Assembly: GCF_023544665.1 (NCBI RefSeq)
Contig: NZ_JAMJFL010000032.1
Coordinates: 1-64,000 of the forward strand
DNA: 64,000 nt
Origin: Streptomyces sp. YS415
GTDB taxonomy: Bacteria; Actinomycetota; Actinomycetes; Streptomycetales; Streptomycetaceae
Direction of reading: 5' to 3'
Shown: positions 24,751 through 31,965 of the stretch, piece by piece
How positions within the stretch are numbered: the first letter of the stretch is position 1
How the letters are laid out: every line of letters begins with the position of its first letter
Notes under the pieces: model-generated
Databases searched by the model: none
What the model saw: the letters and a program-made list of their open reading frames with translations, nothing else
Told to the model about the DNA's origin: nothing
Translations under genes and position numbers: made by a program

Positions 24751-26031
24751 ATGCGCGTAGTGGTGTGGGGAGCCGGCTTCACCGGACTCACCGCGGCTCT
24801 GCTCTTGGCCGCGGAGGGGCATCAGGTGACCCTGATCGGCCGCCGCGGGCCCGCGGCGGCCACTGGCGTGCGGGAGACCGGCGGCCCCGCCCGGGACCCG
24901 GTCGCCGACACCTGTGTGCTGTGGCCGGAGACGATGGCGGCGCTACAGGCCGAACTGCCCACCGTGGCTGCGGAACTCACCGCCCGCGCAACTCCCCTCG
25001 ATGGCGGGGCCGCGGCGGGGGCGGTCCTGCGCCTGCCCGTCGCCAGGGAGGTACTGACCCTGGCCGCCGCAGAGGTGACCGGGCTCACCCTCCGGGAGGG
25101 CGACGACGTGACGGACCTGCTCAGCGACGGGCGGATCCCGGGGCGCCCGCATGTGCGGGGCGTCCTGACCGAGGGCGGCGAGGCCGTCTTCGCCGACCTG
25201 GTGGTGGACGCCACCGGCCGCCGCTCGCCGATGCCCGGGATGCTCGCCGACCTGGGGGCCGTCCGGCCCGGCGGGGGCTGCCGCGACAACGGATACCGCT
25301 GCTACGCGGCCCGGCTCCCCGCACCCGCCCCCGGGACCGGGCGGGTTCCCTGGCAGCTCGGCCGGGGCCCTGGCGCCTGGATCGCGAGCACGGCACCGAC
25401 GGCCGGGGAGCGGTCCGTCGTCCTGTGCGTGCGCGACGACGACGAAGCGCTGTACCCGCTGGCCGGCACAGCGGCCTGGCACCGGGCGGTCTTCGCCTGC
25501 CACCCCGGTCTCCTGCCCGACGGTGGCGCCGGCGCGCTCGGTGACGTGCTGACCACCCTCGTCCCGGCGAGCACCCGCCGGGAGTACGTCGTGGCCGGGG
25601 AACCGGTGGCCCTGGGCGTCCTCGGGATCGGCACCGCCTCGCTGTCCTGCCACCCGCTGCTCGCCCTCGACGCGTCGATGGGGCTGGCCCACGCGCTGGT
25701 GCTGCGCGACGTCCTGGGCACGGCCGGCACGGACGACGCCCGGGACCTGGCCCTGGCCTTCGACCGTGCCTGCCGCGCGACGGTGCTGCCGGTACACCGG
25801 TGGGCCGCGGACGTCGAGGAGCTGTCCTTCCCGGCCGACGACGGCCCCTACGCGACGGCCGACCCGCACGCCGGCGTCGCCGCCCCCGGACTCTCCGGCA
25901 CCTCGACGGCCCTCACGCACGGCCTGGAACGACGTGTGCGCCGGCTGCGGCACGACGACCCGCTGGACGGCACCTCCCTGTCCCGCACCCGCCTGCACGC
26001 GACGCTGCGCGGTCCGGCGGGGACCGTGTGA
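24751..26031 (+). CDS. FAD-dependent oxidoreductase / monooxygenase-like protein
   Basis: A 426-residue flavoprotein with an N-terminal Rossmann dinucleotide motif (VVWGAGFTGLTAALLLA, G-x-G-x-x-G, followed by the acidic-position strand VTLIG) and a DLVVDATGRRSPMP segment typical of aromatic hydroxylase and geranylgeranyl-reductase-like enzymes. A later HPLLALDASMGLAHA stretch fits the second FAD contact. A GGAAGGA ribosome binding site precedes the ATG. The substrate is not evident and no biosynthetic partners are adjacent. It is divergent from the AfsR-like gene. Confidence 0.85.
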   Translation: MRVVVWGAGFTGLTAALLLAAEGHQVTLIGRRGPAAATGVRETGGPARDPVADTCVLWPETMAALQAELPTVAAELTARATPLDGGAAAGAVLRLPVAREVLTLAAAEVTGLTLREGDDVTDLLSDGRIPGRPHVRGVLTEGGEAVFADLVVDATGRRSPMPGMLADLGAVRPGGGCRDNGYRCYAARLPAPAPGTGRVPWQLGRGPGAWIASTAPTAGERSVVLCVRDDDEALYPLAGTAAWHRAVFACHPGLLPDGGAGALGDVLTTLVPASTRREYVVAGEPVALGVLGIGTASLSCHPLLALDASMGLAHALVLRDVLGTAGTDDARDLALAFDRACRATVLPVHRWAADVEELSFPADDGPYATADPHAGVAAPGLSGTSTALTHGLERRVRRLRHDDPLDGTSLSRTRLHATLRGPAGTV

Positions 26032-26374
26032 GGCGACGCCCGCGACCGGGGTGCCCGCGTTGTGCCCACCGGCCCGCGAAAGGGATCACGGGCGGTTGCG
26101 CGAGGCGCGTCCGGATGCCGGGACGCCGACGTGAACCAGGACCAGACGTTTCCCGTTGAACACCTGAGGAAGGCCGGTCGCTTGCGTCGCTGTGCGGCCG
26201 GGGTCGCTCGAAGGGGGAGAAGATGGCGCCGCTGCGACGAGAGCGGACGGGCAACCACCCGCCGTGCGTCCCGGGCAGGCCCCGGCAGCCGTCTCCCGGA
26301 CGGCGTCACCGCGTCGTCCGCGGCGCGTCCGCGGACTGCCGTACCCGCCGCCGCGCACGACGGGCGGGTACGCG
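26032..26374. other. Leader region of the large ART-like gene
   Basis: 343 bases containing the GAAC-type promoter at 26131-26158 and a small possible upstream frame at 26223-26378. The predicted mRNA leader before GTG 26375 is about 210 bases, long enough for leader-peptide control. Confidence 0.5.
26131..26158 (+). promoter_or_regulatory. GAAC-type ECF promoter of the large ART-like gene
   Basis: GTGAACC (26131-26137), 16 bases, CGTTG (26154-26158). Confidence 0.75.
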
Positions 26375-26378
26375 GTGA
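26223..26378 (+). CDS. Possible small leader ORF coupled to the ART-like gene
   Basis: A 51-codon frame beginning ATG at 26223 with GGGGGAG just upstream and ending in TGA at 26376-26378, which overlaps the GTG of the large gene (GTGA). The product (MAPLRRERTGNHPP start) is very rich in arginine and proline and matches nothing I recognise. Third positions are mostly G or C. The overlap and ribosome binding site support translation, while the amino acid composition argues for a leader frame rather than a functional protein. Confidence 0.35.
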   Translation: MAPLRRERTGNHPPCVPGRPRQPSPGRRHRVVRGASADCRTRRRARRAGTR

Positions 26379-29300
26379 AGCGGATCGGCGCGGCGGTCTC
26401 CCGGTTGGCCGGCCGCCGCGAGACGGAGCCCAGCGCCCGGGGGACCGCGGCGGGAGGCGAACTGCGCACGGAGGTGTCGGACGGCGTCCGGCTGGTCCAC
26501 TCGCCCTACGAGGATCCGCCCGGAGAGGACGCGGGAGCGTGGCGCTCGCTGCGCAGGGACGCCTCGGTCGTGACCGTGCTCGTCGGCGCCGTCGCCGCCG
26601 GCCACGCCGAGCTGTGGCCCGCGCTCGGCGAGGTCCTCGACTCCCTCGCCGAGGAGGGGGTTGAGGAAGTACGCCTGGCGCTGGCCGACGCGGCGGCCGA
26701 ACGCACCGGTGGCCGCACCCCGCTCGCCGAGCGGATCGCCGACATCTGGGGGATGCGGGTCATCGCCGCACAGGGGGCGATCGCCGCCCTCCCCGACGGC
26801 TCCCTGTTCGCCTACGGCGCGGGGGACCGCCGCGCCGGCTGGCGCCGCTTCCGGCCGCAGGGCGAGACGGAGGTGCTCGGCCCCCGCGATCCCGCCCCGC
26901 CCTGGCAGGCGGCGTACGAGCGCCTGCCCCGCCGGCTGGACGGCGGCTGCGTCGTCGACGCAGTTCCGGCCGGAGTGCTGGTACGGGGCGCGGGCGACAT
27001 GCCGACCGGCCCCGGCCACCTCGCCTACGCCGTCCCGCCCGACGGACGCCGCCCGCTGATCCTGATCGGCGGCGCCCGCGGCCGCCTCGCACCCGCCGCG
27101 GCGGTGGCGGGCGCGCTCGCCGCGCTGCCCGGCGACGTACGCGCCGCGACCGTCCTGGCCCCCGGCGCCCACCAGGACGTGCTCCCGGTCGCCCAGGAGG
27201 TGGCCGACCTCCTCGGCATGGAGGTGGAGGTACTGACGGGCCTGCCACTGACCTCGGCCGACGACGCACCGGGCACCCCGCACACGGTCACGCTGACCGA
27301 CGCCGCCGGACGGCCCACCTGGCGGCCGACCGTGGGCGCGGTGCGGTGCCTGCCCGCGGACGGCACGGCACGGCCGCAACCGCCGCGACGGGTGCGCCTG
27401 CGGTCCCCGCTGGCCGAGGGGCGGCTCGCCGGCGACGGCACGGTCGAGCTCTCGGACCGGTGGCGGCTTGCGCTGACCCGCTCCGGCGCCCTGCTCCAGG
27501 AGCGCTCGGCCCCGCCGGTGCCCGCCGCCCACCGGCCGGTGGACCCCGAACGATTCGTCATCGACGTGGCCTGGCGGGGCGCGGAGACCGATCCGTCGCT
27601 GCTGCGTGCCTGCGAGCTGCTGCTGAACACCCTGCACCCGCAGCTGCGCCGCTATGCCGAGCTGCGCGTCGGCGGCCTGTCCGGGGAAGCCCTGCGGGAC
27701 GCCACCCGTATGGCCGTCCGCCACGGCATAGCCCTGACGCGGGAGCCGCTGCCGGGGCAAGTGCCGATGCAGGGGCAGACATCGGCCGGTGCCGGCACCG
27801 GAACGGCACGCCCGACGGTCGCCCGCCCGCCGGGCGCGCTTCCGGTCCGGAACGCGCCGGCTACCGCCGTGACCGCTGTGGCCGCCGACGGACGGAACAC
27901 CGCGGCCACACCGGCTCGGGCCGGCGTCGCCGCCGTGGCCCGGCCGGTAGGGGTGGCCCGCGAGGTGTTGGCCGCGTTGGCCGGCGGCGACATCGACGAG
28001 ACGGCGGCGGGAGAGGGCGCTCGCGGTCCGGCGGCCGGAAGTGCGCCGCCCGAGCAGGTGCCGGGAGCGCCGGCGCGGGAACCGGGGGAGCGTGCGGACG
28101 AGGGGCGTTCGCCGCGTGCCGAGGCCGGTGATGCCGGGCCGGTGGTTCAGGGGCCGGTGGCCGGGCCCGTGCTGCCCGTACGGGTGCCAGGGGCGTCGGC
28201 CATGATGGACGGGCGGCGGGAGCGTGCGGGGGATCAACGGCCGCCGCGTGGGGGAGACGAGGAGGGTTTCCGGACCCCCGAGCGGGTGCCCTCGGGCACG
28301 CCGGCCCCGCGGCCACTCGGCGCGGTCGTCGGTCCGGCCGCGGACACCGCCGGGCCGCCCGCGAGGGCTGCTGCCCGCCCCGGTCCCGTGACGGCACCGC
28401 CGGAGGCGGACAGTCCCGCGCGGACGGGCCGGCCCGCCCCGCCGCGCGCCCCGGGAAGCGACGAGGAGGGGCCTGGGAGCCGGAAACCGGCTGGTGTCGA
28501 CGCGGACGTAGCTGCGGGTCCGGATCCCGTTCCAGGTCCGGCGGGTGCGGAGCTGGCTGCCGGGCCCGACTCCCTGACCGGCGGCGCGGACGCGGGGGCG
28601 GTGACCGGTGGACGCGAGCGCCAGGCACCGGACGGCGGAGGGGAGATGCCGGAGGTTCCGGGCGGCGGAGGGGGGGTTCCGCAGAGCCGGGGTGCAGGCT
28701 CGTCGGCGGCGCGTGGCGCGGTCCGCGCCCGGCCCGCGCCCGCGGTTGTGTGGGGCCCGCCGACCGCGCAGGACCGTACGGCCTTCCGGCAACTCGTCGG
28801 ATCCGCCTGGGACCGGCACGCGTCCGTGATCACCCGTGCCCTGGTGCGTATGCCCGCGCTGCGCGGTGCCCGGCCGGACGAGGCCGTCTGCGATCTCCTC
28901 GCGGTCCACCTGTACCTGACGGCACCCGAGGACAGCCCATTCGCGTCCGCTCACCTGGACGCGGCACTGGAGAGCGGCGACAGCCGGCTCGCTCCCTACG
29001 TCGTCTGCCTGACCGCCGGGCTGCGCCGGCTCCCGTCCTACCGGGGAGCGGCGGTGCGCGGACCGGGCACGGCGGTGGAACCCGCGCAGGACGGCACGGT
29101 GCGCTTCGCGGCACCGCTCGCCGCATTGCCCCTGGCCGCCGCCGCGCAACGGCCGGGAGCGGGCTGCGTCCTGTGGTCCGTCACCGCCCGCCGTACCAGG
29201 CCGCTGCTGGGCACGGCCGCCGACGAACTGCTGCTGTTCCCGCCGGGGACGCGCTTCGACGTACTGGACGCGTCCGCCGCTGGGGCGGACGCGTCCGTGG

Positions 29301-29488
29301 TGCTGCTCGGTGAGCGTGCCGACCGGCCCGATGGCGTGCCCGGTTCCGTTCTCGCGGCGGCCGATCAGTCGGGGGAAACCGTCTCCGACCGGCTCCGTGA
29401 CGCGCTGAGCACTCTCCCGTCGGCGCCGCCGGGCACCGCGTCGGACTGGCCGCGTCACTGCCGGGGGAGCGGCCGGCTCCCTCAGTAG
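26375..29488 (+). CDS. Large two-domain protein with ADP-ribosyltransferase-like C-terminus
   Basis: A 1037-residue protein without signal peptide or membrane helices. The N-terminal part (to about residue 480) is an unrecognised alpha/beta region (SVVTVLVGAVAAG, LILIGGARGR, TVLAPGAHQDVLPVAQEVAD). A Pro/Gly/Ala-rich disordered linker spans about 480-790. The last 240 residues hold RLPSYRGAAVRG, then CVLWSVTARRTRPLL, then ADELLLFPPGTRFDVL. That is the R / S-T / E-LLFPPGT order of arginine-type ADP-ribosyltransferases, with the position two before the catalytic Glu being Ala instead of Gln/Glu. This may be a toxin-like or degenerate ART domain. The GTG start is supported by overlap with the upstream small frame; a start further upstream is possible. 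It carries a GAAC-type promoter. Confidence 0.7.
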   Translation: MKRIGAAVSRLAGRRETEPSARGTAAGGELRTEVSDGVRLVHSPYEDPPGEDAGAWRSLRRDASVVTVLVGAVAAGHAELWPALGEVLDSLAEEGVEEVRLALADAAAERTGGRTPLAERIADIWGMRVIAAQGAIAALPDGSLFAYGAGDRRAGWRRFRPQGETEVLGPRDPAPPWQAAYERLPRRLDGGCVVDAVPAGVLVRGAGDMPTGPGHLAYAVPPDGRRPLILIGGARGRLAPAAAVAGALAALPGDVRAATVLAPGAHQDVLPVAQEVADLLGMEVEVLTGLPLTSADDAPGTPHTVTLTDAAGRPTWRPTVGAVRCLPADGTARPQPPRRVRLRSPLAEGRLAGDGTVELSDRWRLALTRSGALLQERSAPPVPAAHRPVDPERFVIDVAWRGAETDPSLLRACELLLNTLHPQLRRYAELRVGGLSGEALRDATRMAVRHGIALTREPLPGQVPMQGQTSAGAGTGTARPTVARPPGALPVRNAPATAVTAVAADGRNTAATPARAGVAAVARPVGVAREVLAALAGGDIDETAAGEGARGPAAGSAPPEQVPGAPAREPGERADEGRSPRAEAGDAGPVVQGPVAGPVLPVRVPGASAMMDGRRERAGDQRPPRGGDEEGFRTPERVPSGTPAPRPLGAVVGPAADTAGPPARAAARPGPVTAPPEADSPARTGRPAPPRAPGSDEEGPGSRKPAGVDADVAAGPDPVPGPAGAELAAGPDSLTGGADAGAVTGGRERQAPDGGGEMPEVPGGGGGVPQSRGAGSSAARGAVRARPAPAVVWGPPTAQDRTAFRQLVGSAWDRHASVITRALVRMPALRGARPDEAVCDLLAVHLYLTAPEDSPFASAHLDAALESGDSRLAPYVVCLTAGLRRLPSYRGAAVRGPGTAVEPAQDGTVRFAAPLAALPLAAAAQRPGAGCVLWSVTARRTRPLLGTAADELLLFPPGTRFDVLDASAAGADASVVLLGERADRPDGVPGSVLAAADQSGETVSDRLRDALSTLPSAPPGTASDWPRHCRGSGRLPQ

Positions 29489-29805
29489 ACGGTCTTCGTG
29501 AACGACCTTCTGCTGTCGAAGTAGAAGTGGGCCACGGCGAGTTTGGCGTTTTCGGGGTAGTAGGCGTAGACCACCACCTGCTCCTGGGGGACACCGGCGG
29601 TGATCGTGGTGGACGCGCAACTGTTGGGCGCGATCAGGCGTGTGTAGGAGCCGCGCAGCACCAGATGCGCGTTCACGTTCTGGGCACGAGCGTTGCAGAG
29701 AGTGAAGGTCGCCGACGCGGCGGCTGACGCGGACCCGGCGGTCACGGTACCGGCCAGCATGAGGAGTGAGGTCGCCGCCACGGCGACGCGAGCGATCAGG
29801 CGCAT
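29482..29805 (-). CDS. Small secreted protein of unknown function
   Basis: A 107-residue precursor with a Sec signal peptide (RLIARVAVAATSLLMLAGTV to about residue 28, cleavage near ASA). The roughly 78-residue mature protein has two cysteines (TLCNARA and APNSCAS) and a beta-rich pattern (NAHLVLRGSYTRL, EQVVVYAYYPEN), perhaps a small disulfide-bonded sandwich. No known family is recognised. GGGAGAA precedes the ATG. Its 3' end overlaps the convergent large gene by seven bases. It has its own GAAC-type promoter at 29848-29876, about 40 bases upstream. Confidence 0.8.
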   Translation of the reverse strand: MRLIARVAVAATSLLMLAGTVTAGSASAAASATFTLCNARAQNVNAHLVLRGSYTRLIAPNSCASTTITAGVPQEQVVVYAYYPENAKLAVAHFYFDSRRSFTKTVY

Positions 29806-29847
29806 GTCTGTTCTCCCAGGTGCTAGCTAGAGGCTTGCCGGGAGGAG

Positions 29848-29876
29848 TAACGGCGAGGCGGCCGGACCGGTTCACC
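29848..29876 (-). promoter_or_regulatory. GAAC-type ECF promoter of the small secreted protein gene
   Basis: Minus strand GGTGAACC (29876-29869), 16 bases, CGTTA (29852-29848). Confidence 0.7.
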
Positions 29877-30105
29877 GGCCGGAGGAGTTCCCGGCCGGGA
29901 GGGCTCCTGGGACGGGAGGATCCTTCGGCTCCCGGCGTCGGCTCGGCGAGCCGCCGGGGAGCAGCGGGACGGTGAGCCCGGCTCCGTCGTCGTCCAGCAG
30001 GATGTCGTCCAACAGGGCGTCCCGGCGGGCCAGGTCACGGGGTGCCACGTCCTGGGCGCCGGCCGGGTCCATGACGGTGAGGCGGGCGAAAAGGCCGTCG
30101 TGCAC
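29872..30105 (-). CDS. Small acidic protein encoded downstream of ECF sigma factor 2
   Basis: A 77-codon frame (MHDGLFARLTVMDPAGAQDV start) with strongly G/C-biased third positions, which supports real coding. It lies 111 bases after the sigma gene on the same strand and starts at GTG 30103-30105 with a GGAG upstream. The centre is acidic (DDILLDDDGAG) and the end is proline-rich and basic. There is no cysteine, signal peptide or zinc motif, so it is not a classical anti-sigma factor. Possibilities are a small sigma modulator or a peptide precursor; nothing decides between them. Confidence 0.5.
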   Translation of the reverse strand: MHDGLFARLTVMDPAGAQDVAPRDLARRDALLDDILLDDDGAGLTVPLLPGGSPSRRREPKDPPVPGALPAGNSSGR

Positions 30106-30216
30106 GGTGGGTCTCCTCGGGTCGGGGGTCGGTGGTGTCCGGCCGACGCGGGCGCCGGGCGGGGGGCCGGGAGGTCCGGCAGGGCGGGGATCACGGGAAG
30201 GGCCGGCGGGGCCGGT

Positions 30217-30708
30217 TCACGCCATCAGCGAGGCCAGTCGCCGGCCGGCGAGGGTGAGCCGCAGCGAGTAGGCGATCCGGGTGCAGCCGATCACCTGGGC
30301 GGCCTCCGCGTCCGGCAGCCTCTCCCACACATGCAGGGCGAGGACCTCCTGGTCGGCCTCCGTGAGGCCCTGCCAGGCATGGACCAGGGCGGTGCGGTCC
30401 TCGCCGCAGCCGGTTCCGTCGTCGTCCTCCGCCAGGTCCACCCACTGTCTGATCCGGACGGGCAGCGCGGATCGCGTGCCCGCGCCGCGGTCCATGCCGA
30501 GCATCACCTCGCGGGCGGTGCGCAGCAGCCAGACCCGCGGTCGGTGGGACAGCTCGCCGCGTCCGCGCCACGCGGTGAGGAAGGTCTGCGCCACGACGTG
30601 CTCGATCTGACCCGGAGATGCACGGCGGCGAACGAAGCGCAGGACCTCCGGGTAATGGGCCCGGTACATCTCGGCGAAATCGGCCGTGCCGTCGGTGTCG
30701 GCGGACAT
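30217..30708 (-). CDS. ECF sigma factor 2, apparently autoregulated
   Basis: A 163-residue ECF sigma factor. Region 2 begins FAEMYRAHYPEVLRFVRRRA and region 4 is ALHVWERLPDAEAAQVIGCT. Its region 4 recognition helix (TRIAYSLRLTLAGRRL) is less canonical than those of sigma factors 1 and 3. ATG 30706-30708 has GAGGGGG just upstream. The gene has a textbook copy of the GAAC-type promoter at 30793-30819, so it is either the regulator of this set and controls itself, or a target that feeds into a cascade. No anti-sigma gene is adjacent. The small protein at 29872 follows. Confidence 0.88.
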   Translation of the reverse strand: MSADTDGTADFAEMYRAHYPEVLRFVRRRASPGQIEHVVAQTFLTAWRGRGELSHRPRVWLLRTAREVMLGMDRGAGTRSALPVRIRQWVDLAEDDDGTGCGEDRTALVHAWQGLTEADQEVLALHVWERLPDAEAAQVIGCTRIAYSLRLTLAGRRLASLMA

Positions 30709-30792
30709 GGCACCCCCTCGTTGTCTCTGCCCGTGCACACGGTTCGGCCGGCGTGGATTCCCCCGGCGCGGGGCGACGCTTCTCGCCTCCGT

Positions 30793-30819
30793 CTACGAGC
30801 GGAGCGGCCCACCGGTTCG
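30793..30819 (-). promoter_or_regulatory. GAAC-type ECF promoter of the sigma factor 2 gene
   Basis: Minus strand CGAACC (30819-30814), 16 bases, CGTAG (30797-30793), about 80 bases upstream of the ATG. Confidence 0.75.
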
Positions 30820-31059
30820 GGCGCAACCCACCTGTTCTCCGGACGTTTCCGGGGGCGGTTCCGGCGGCGAAGAACCGGCGACCGGGGGAGCGGGGCAGGG
30901 TGCGGGGCCGCATGCGCACCACGGCGTCCAGACCATGCCGTGCGGCCCCGCACCCCGGCTCAACGGCGAAGAGGCGTCTGCGGTTCAACCGCGCCGCGAA
31001 CTCGTCGTTCCTGCCGTTCACGGGCGCAACCGCGAAGTCGGTCACGTTCTGCCTGTCCT

Positions 31060-31086
31060 TGAACCAGCCCCGCTCACCGGCCGTTA
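31060..31086 (+). promoter_or_regulatory. GAAC-type ECF promoter of the 31177 ABC exporter operon
   Basis: TGAACC (31060-31065), 16 bases, CGTTA (31082-31086). Confidence 0.72.
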
Positions 31087-31176
31087 GCACGAACGATGCC
31101 GGTACGGAGCGCAGGTCAGCCCGTGCCCGAATGCGACCCGTTCGCTCACCATCCGACACCTATCGAGGGGATTCAC

Positions 31177-31965
31177 GTGACCACAGCCGTCAGCACATCG
31201 ACACATGCGAACAGCGAGGAGGGCTCAGCCGTCGCCGCACGAGGACACCAGCTCGTCAAGGCGTACGGCTCCGGGGAGACCCGGGTACTGGCACTGGACC
31301 ACGTCGATGTGGAGATACGGCGCGGCCGGTTCACGGCGATCATGGGACCGTCCGGCTCGGGCAAGTCCACCCTGCTGCACTGCCTGGCCGGCCTGGACAC
31401 CGTCACCAGCGGGACGATCGAGCTGGGCGGCACCGAGATCACCGGCCTCAAGGACAAGGCGCTCACCCAACTGCGCCGGGACCGGATCGGGTTCATCTTC
31501 CAGGCGTTCAACCTGCTGCCCACGCTGAACGCGCTGGAGAACATCACGCTGCCCATGGACATCGCCGGCCGCAAGCCCGACCAGGCCTGGCTGGACGAGG
31601 TCGTCGCCACGGTGGGACTGGGCGAACGCCTGAAGCACCGGCCCAACCAGCTCTCCGGGGGCCAGCAGCAGCGCGTCGCCGTCGCCCGTGCCCTCGCCGC
31701 CCGGCCCGAGATCATCTTTGGTGACGAGCCGACCGGCAACCTGGACTCGCGGGCCGGCGCGGAGGTCCTCGGCTTCCTGCGCACCTCCGTGGACGACCTG
31801 GGCCAGACCATCGTCATGGTCACCCATGACCCGGTCGCCGCCTCCTACGCGGACCGTGTCCTCTACCTCGCCGACGGCAGGATCGTCGACGAGATGCAGC
31901 AGCCCACTGCCGATGCCGTACTCGACCGCATGAAGGCCTTCGACTCCCGGGGGCGGACTTCGTGA
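31177..31965 (+). CDS. ABC transporter ATP-binding protein (MacB/LolD type)
   Basis: A 262-residue ATPase. Walker A is GPSGSGKST at residues 57-65, the Q-loop is FIFQAFNLLPTLNA, the signature LSGGQQQR and Walker B IIFGDEPTGNLD, with the H-loop VMVTHD. It couples to the FtsX-family permease that starts within its stop codon (GTGA, 31962-31965). GTG 31177 has GAGGGG seven to nine bases upstream and is preferred over longer forms that lack a ribosome binding site. The operon is preceded by a GAAC-type ECF promoter, so the exporter belongs to the sigma regulon. Substrates of such pairs are usually peptides, lipids or antibiotics. Confidence 0.95.
   Translation: MTTAVSTSTHANSEEGSAVAARGHQLVKAYGSGETRVLALDHVDVEIRRGRFTAIMGPSGSGKSTLLHCLAGLDTVTSGTIELGGTEITGLKDKALTQLRRDRIGFIFQAFNLLPTLNALENITLPMDIAGRKPDQAWLDEVVATVGLGERLKHRPNQLSGGQQQRVAVARALAARPEIIFGDEPTGNLDSRAGAEVLGFLRTSVDDLGQTIVMVTHDPVAASYADRVLYLADGRIVDEMQQPTADAVLDRMKAFDSRGRTS

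Larger units (their letters stand above)
30709..31176. other. Divergent control region of sigma factor 2 and the ABC exporter
   Basis: 468 bases with GAAC-type promoters facing both ways (minus at 30793-30819, plus at 31060-31086). The part between them (30820-31059) has no gene I accept; a minus frame there gives a protein-like stretch (WFKDRQNVTDFAVAPVNG) without a start signal, possibly a remnant. Confidence 0.5.

Noticed and set aside
26306..29875. 1189-codon minus-strand open frame
   Set aside because: Opposite the large ART-like gene; composition is Arg/Gly-rich and it has no start signal or recognisable domain.
30184..30218. GTGAACC overlapping the sigma factor 2 stop as promoter for the small gene at 29872
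   Set aside because: The nearest CGT is CGTGA at an 18-base spacing, outside the pattern of the other sites.
30820..31059. Minus-strand protein-like stretch WFKDRQNVTDFAVAPVNG
   Set aside because: No start codon with ribosome binding site, flanked by two promoters and no recognised family; at most a remnant.
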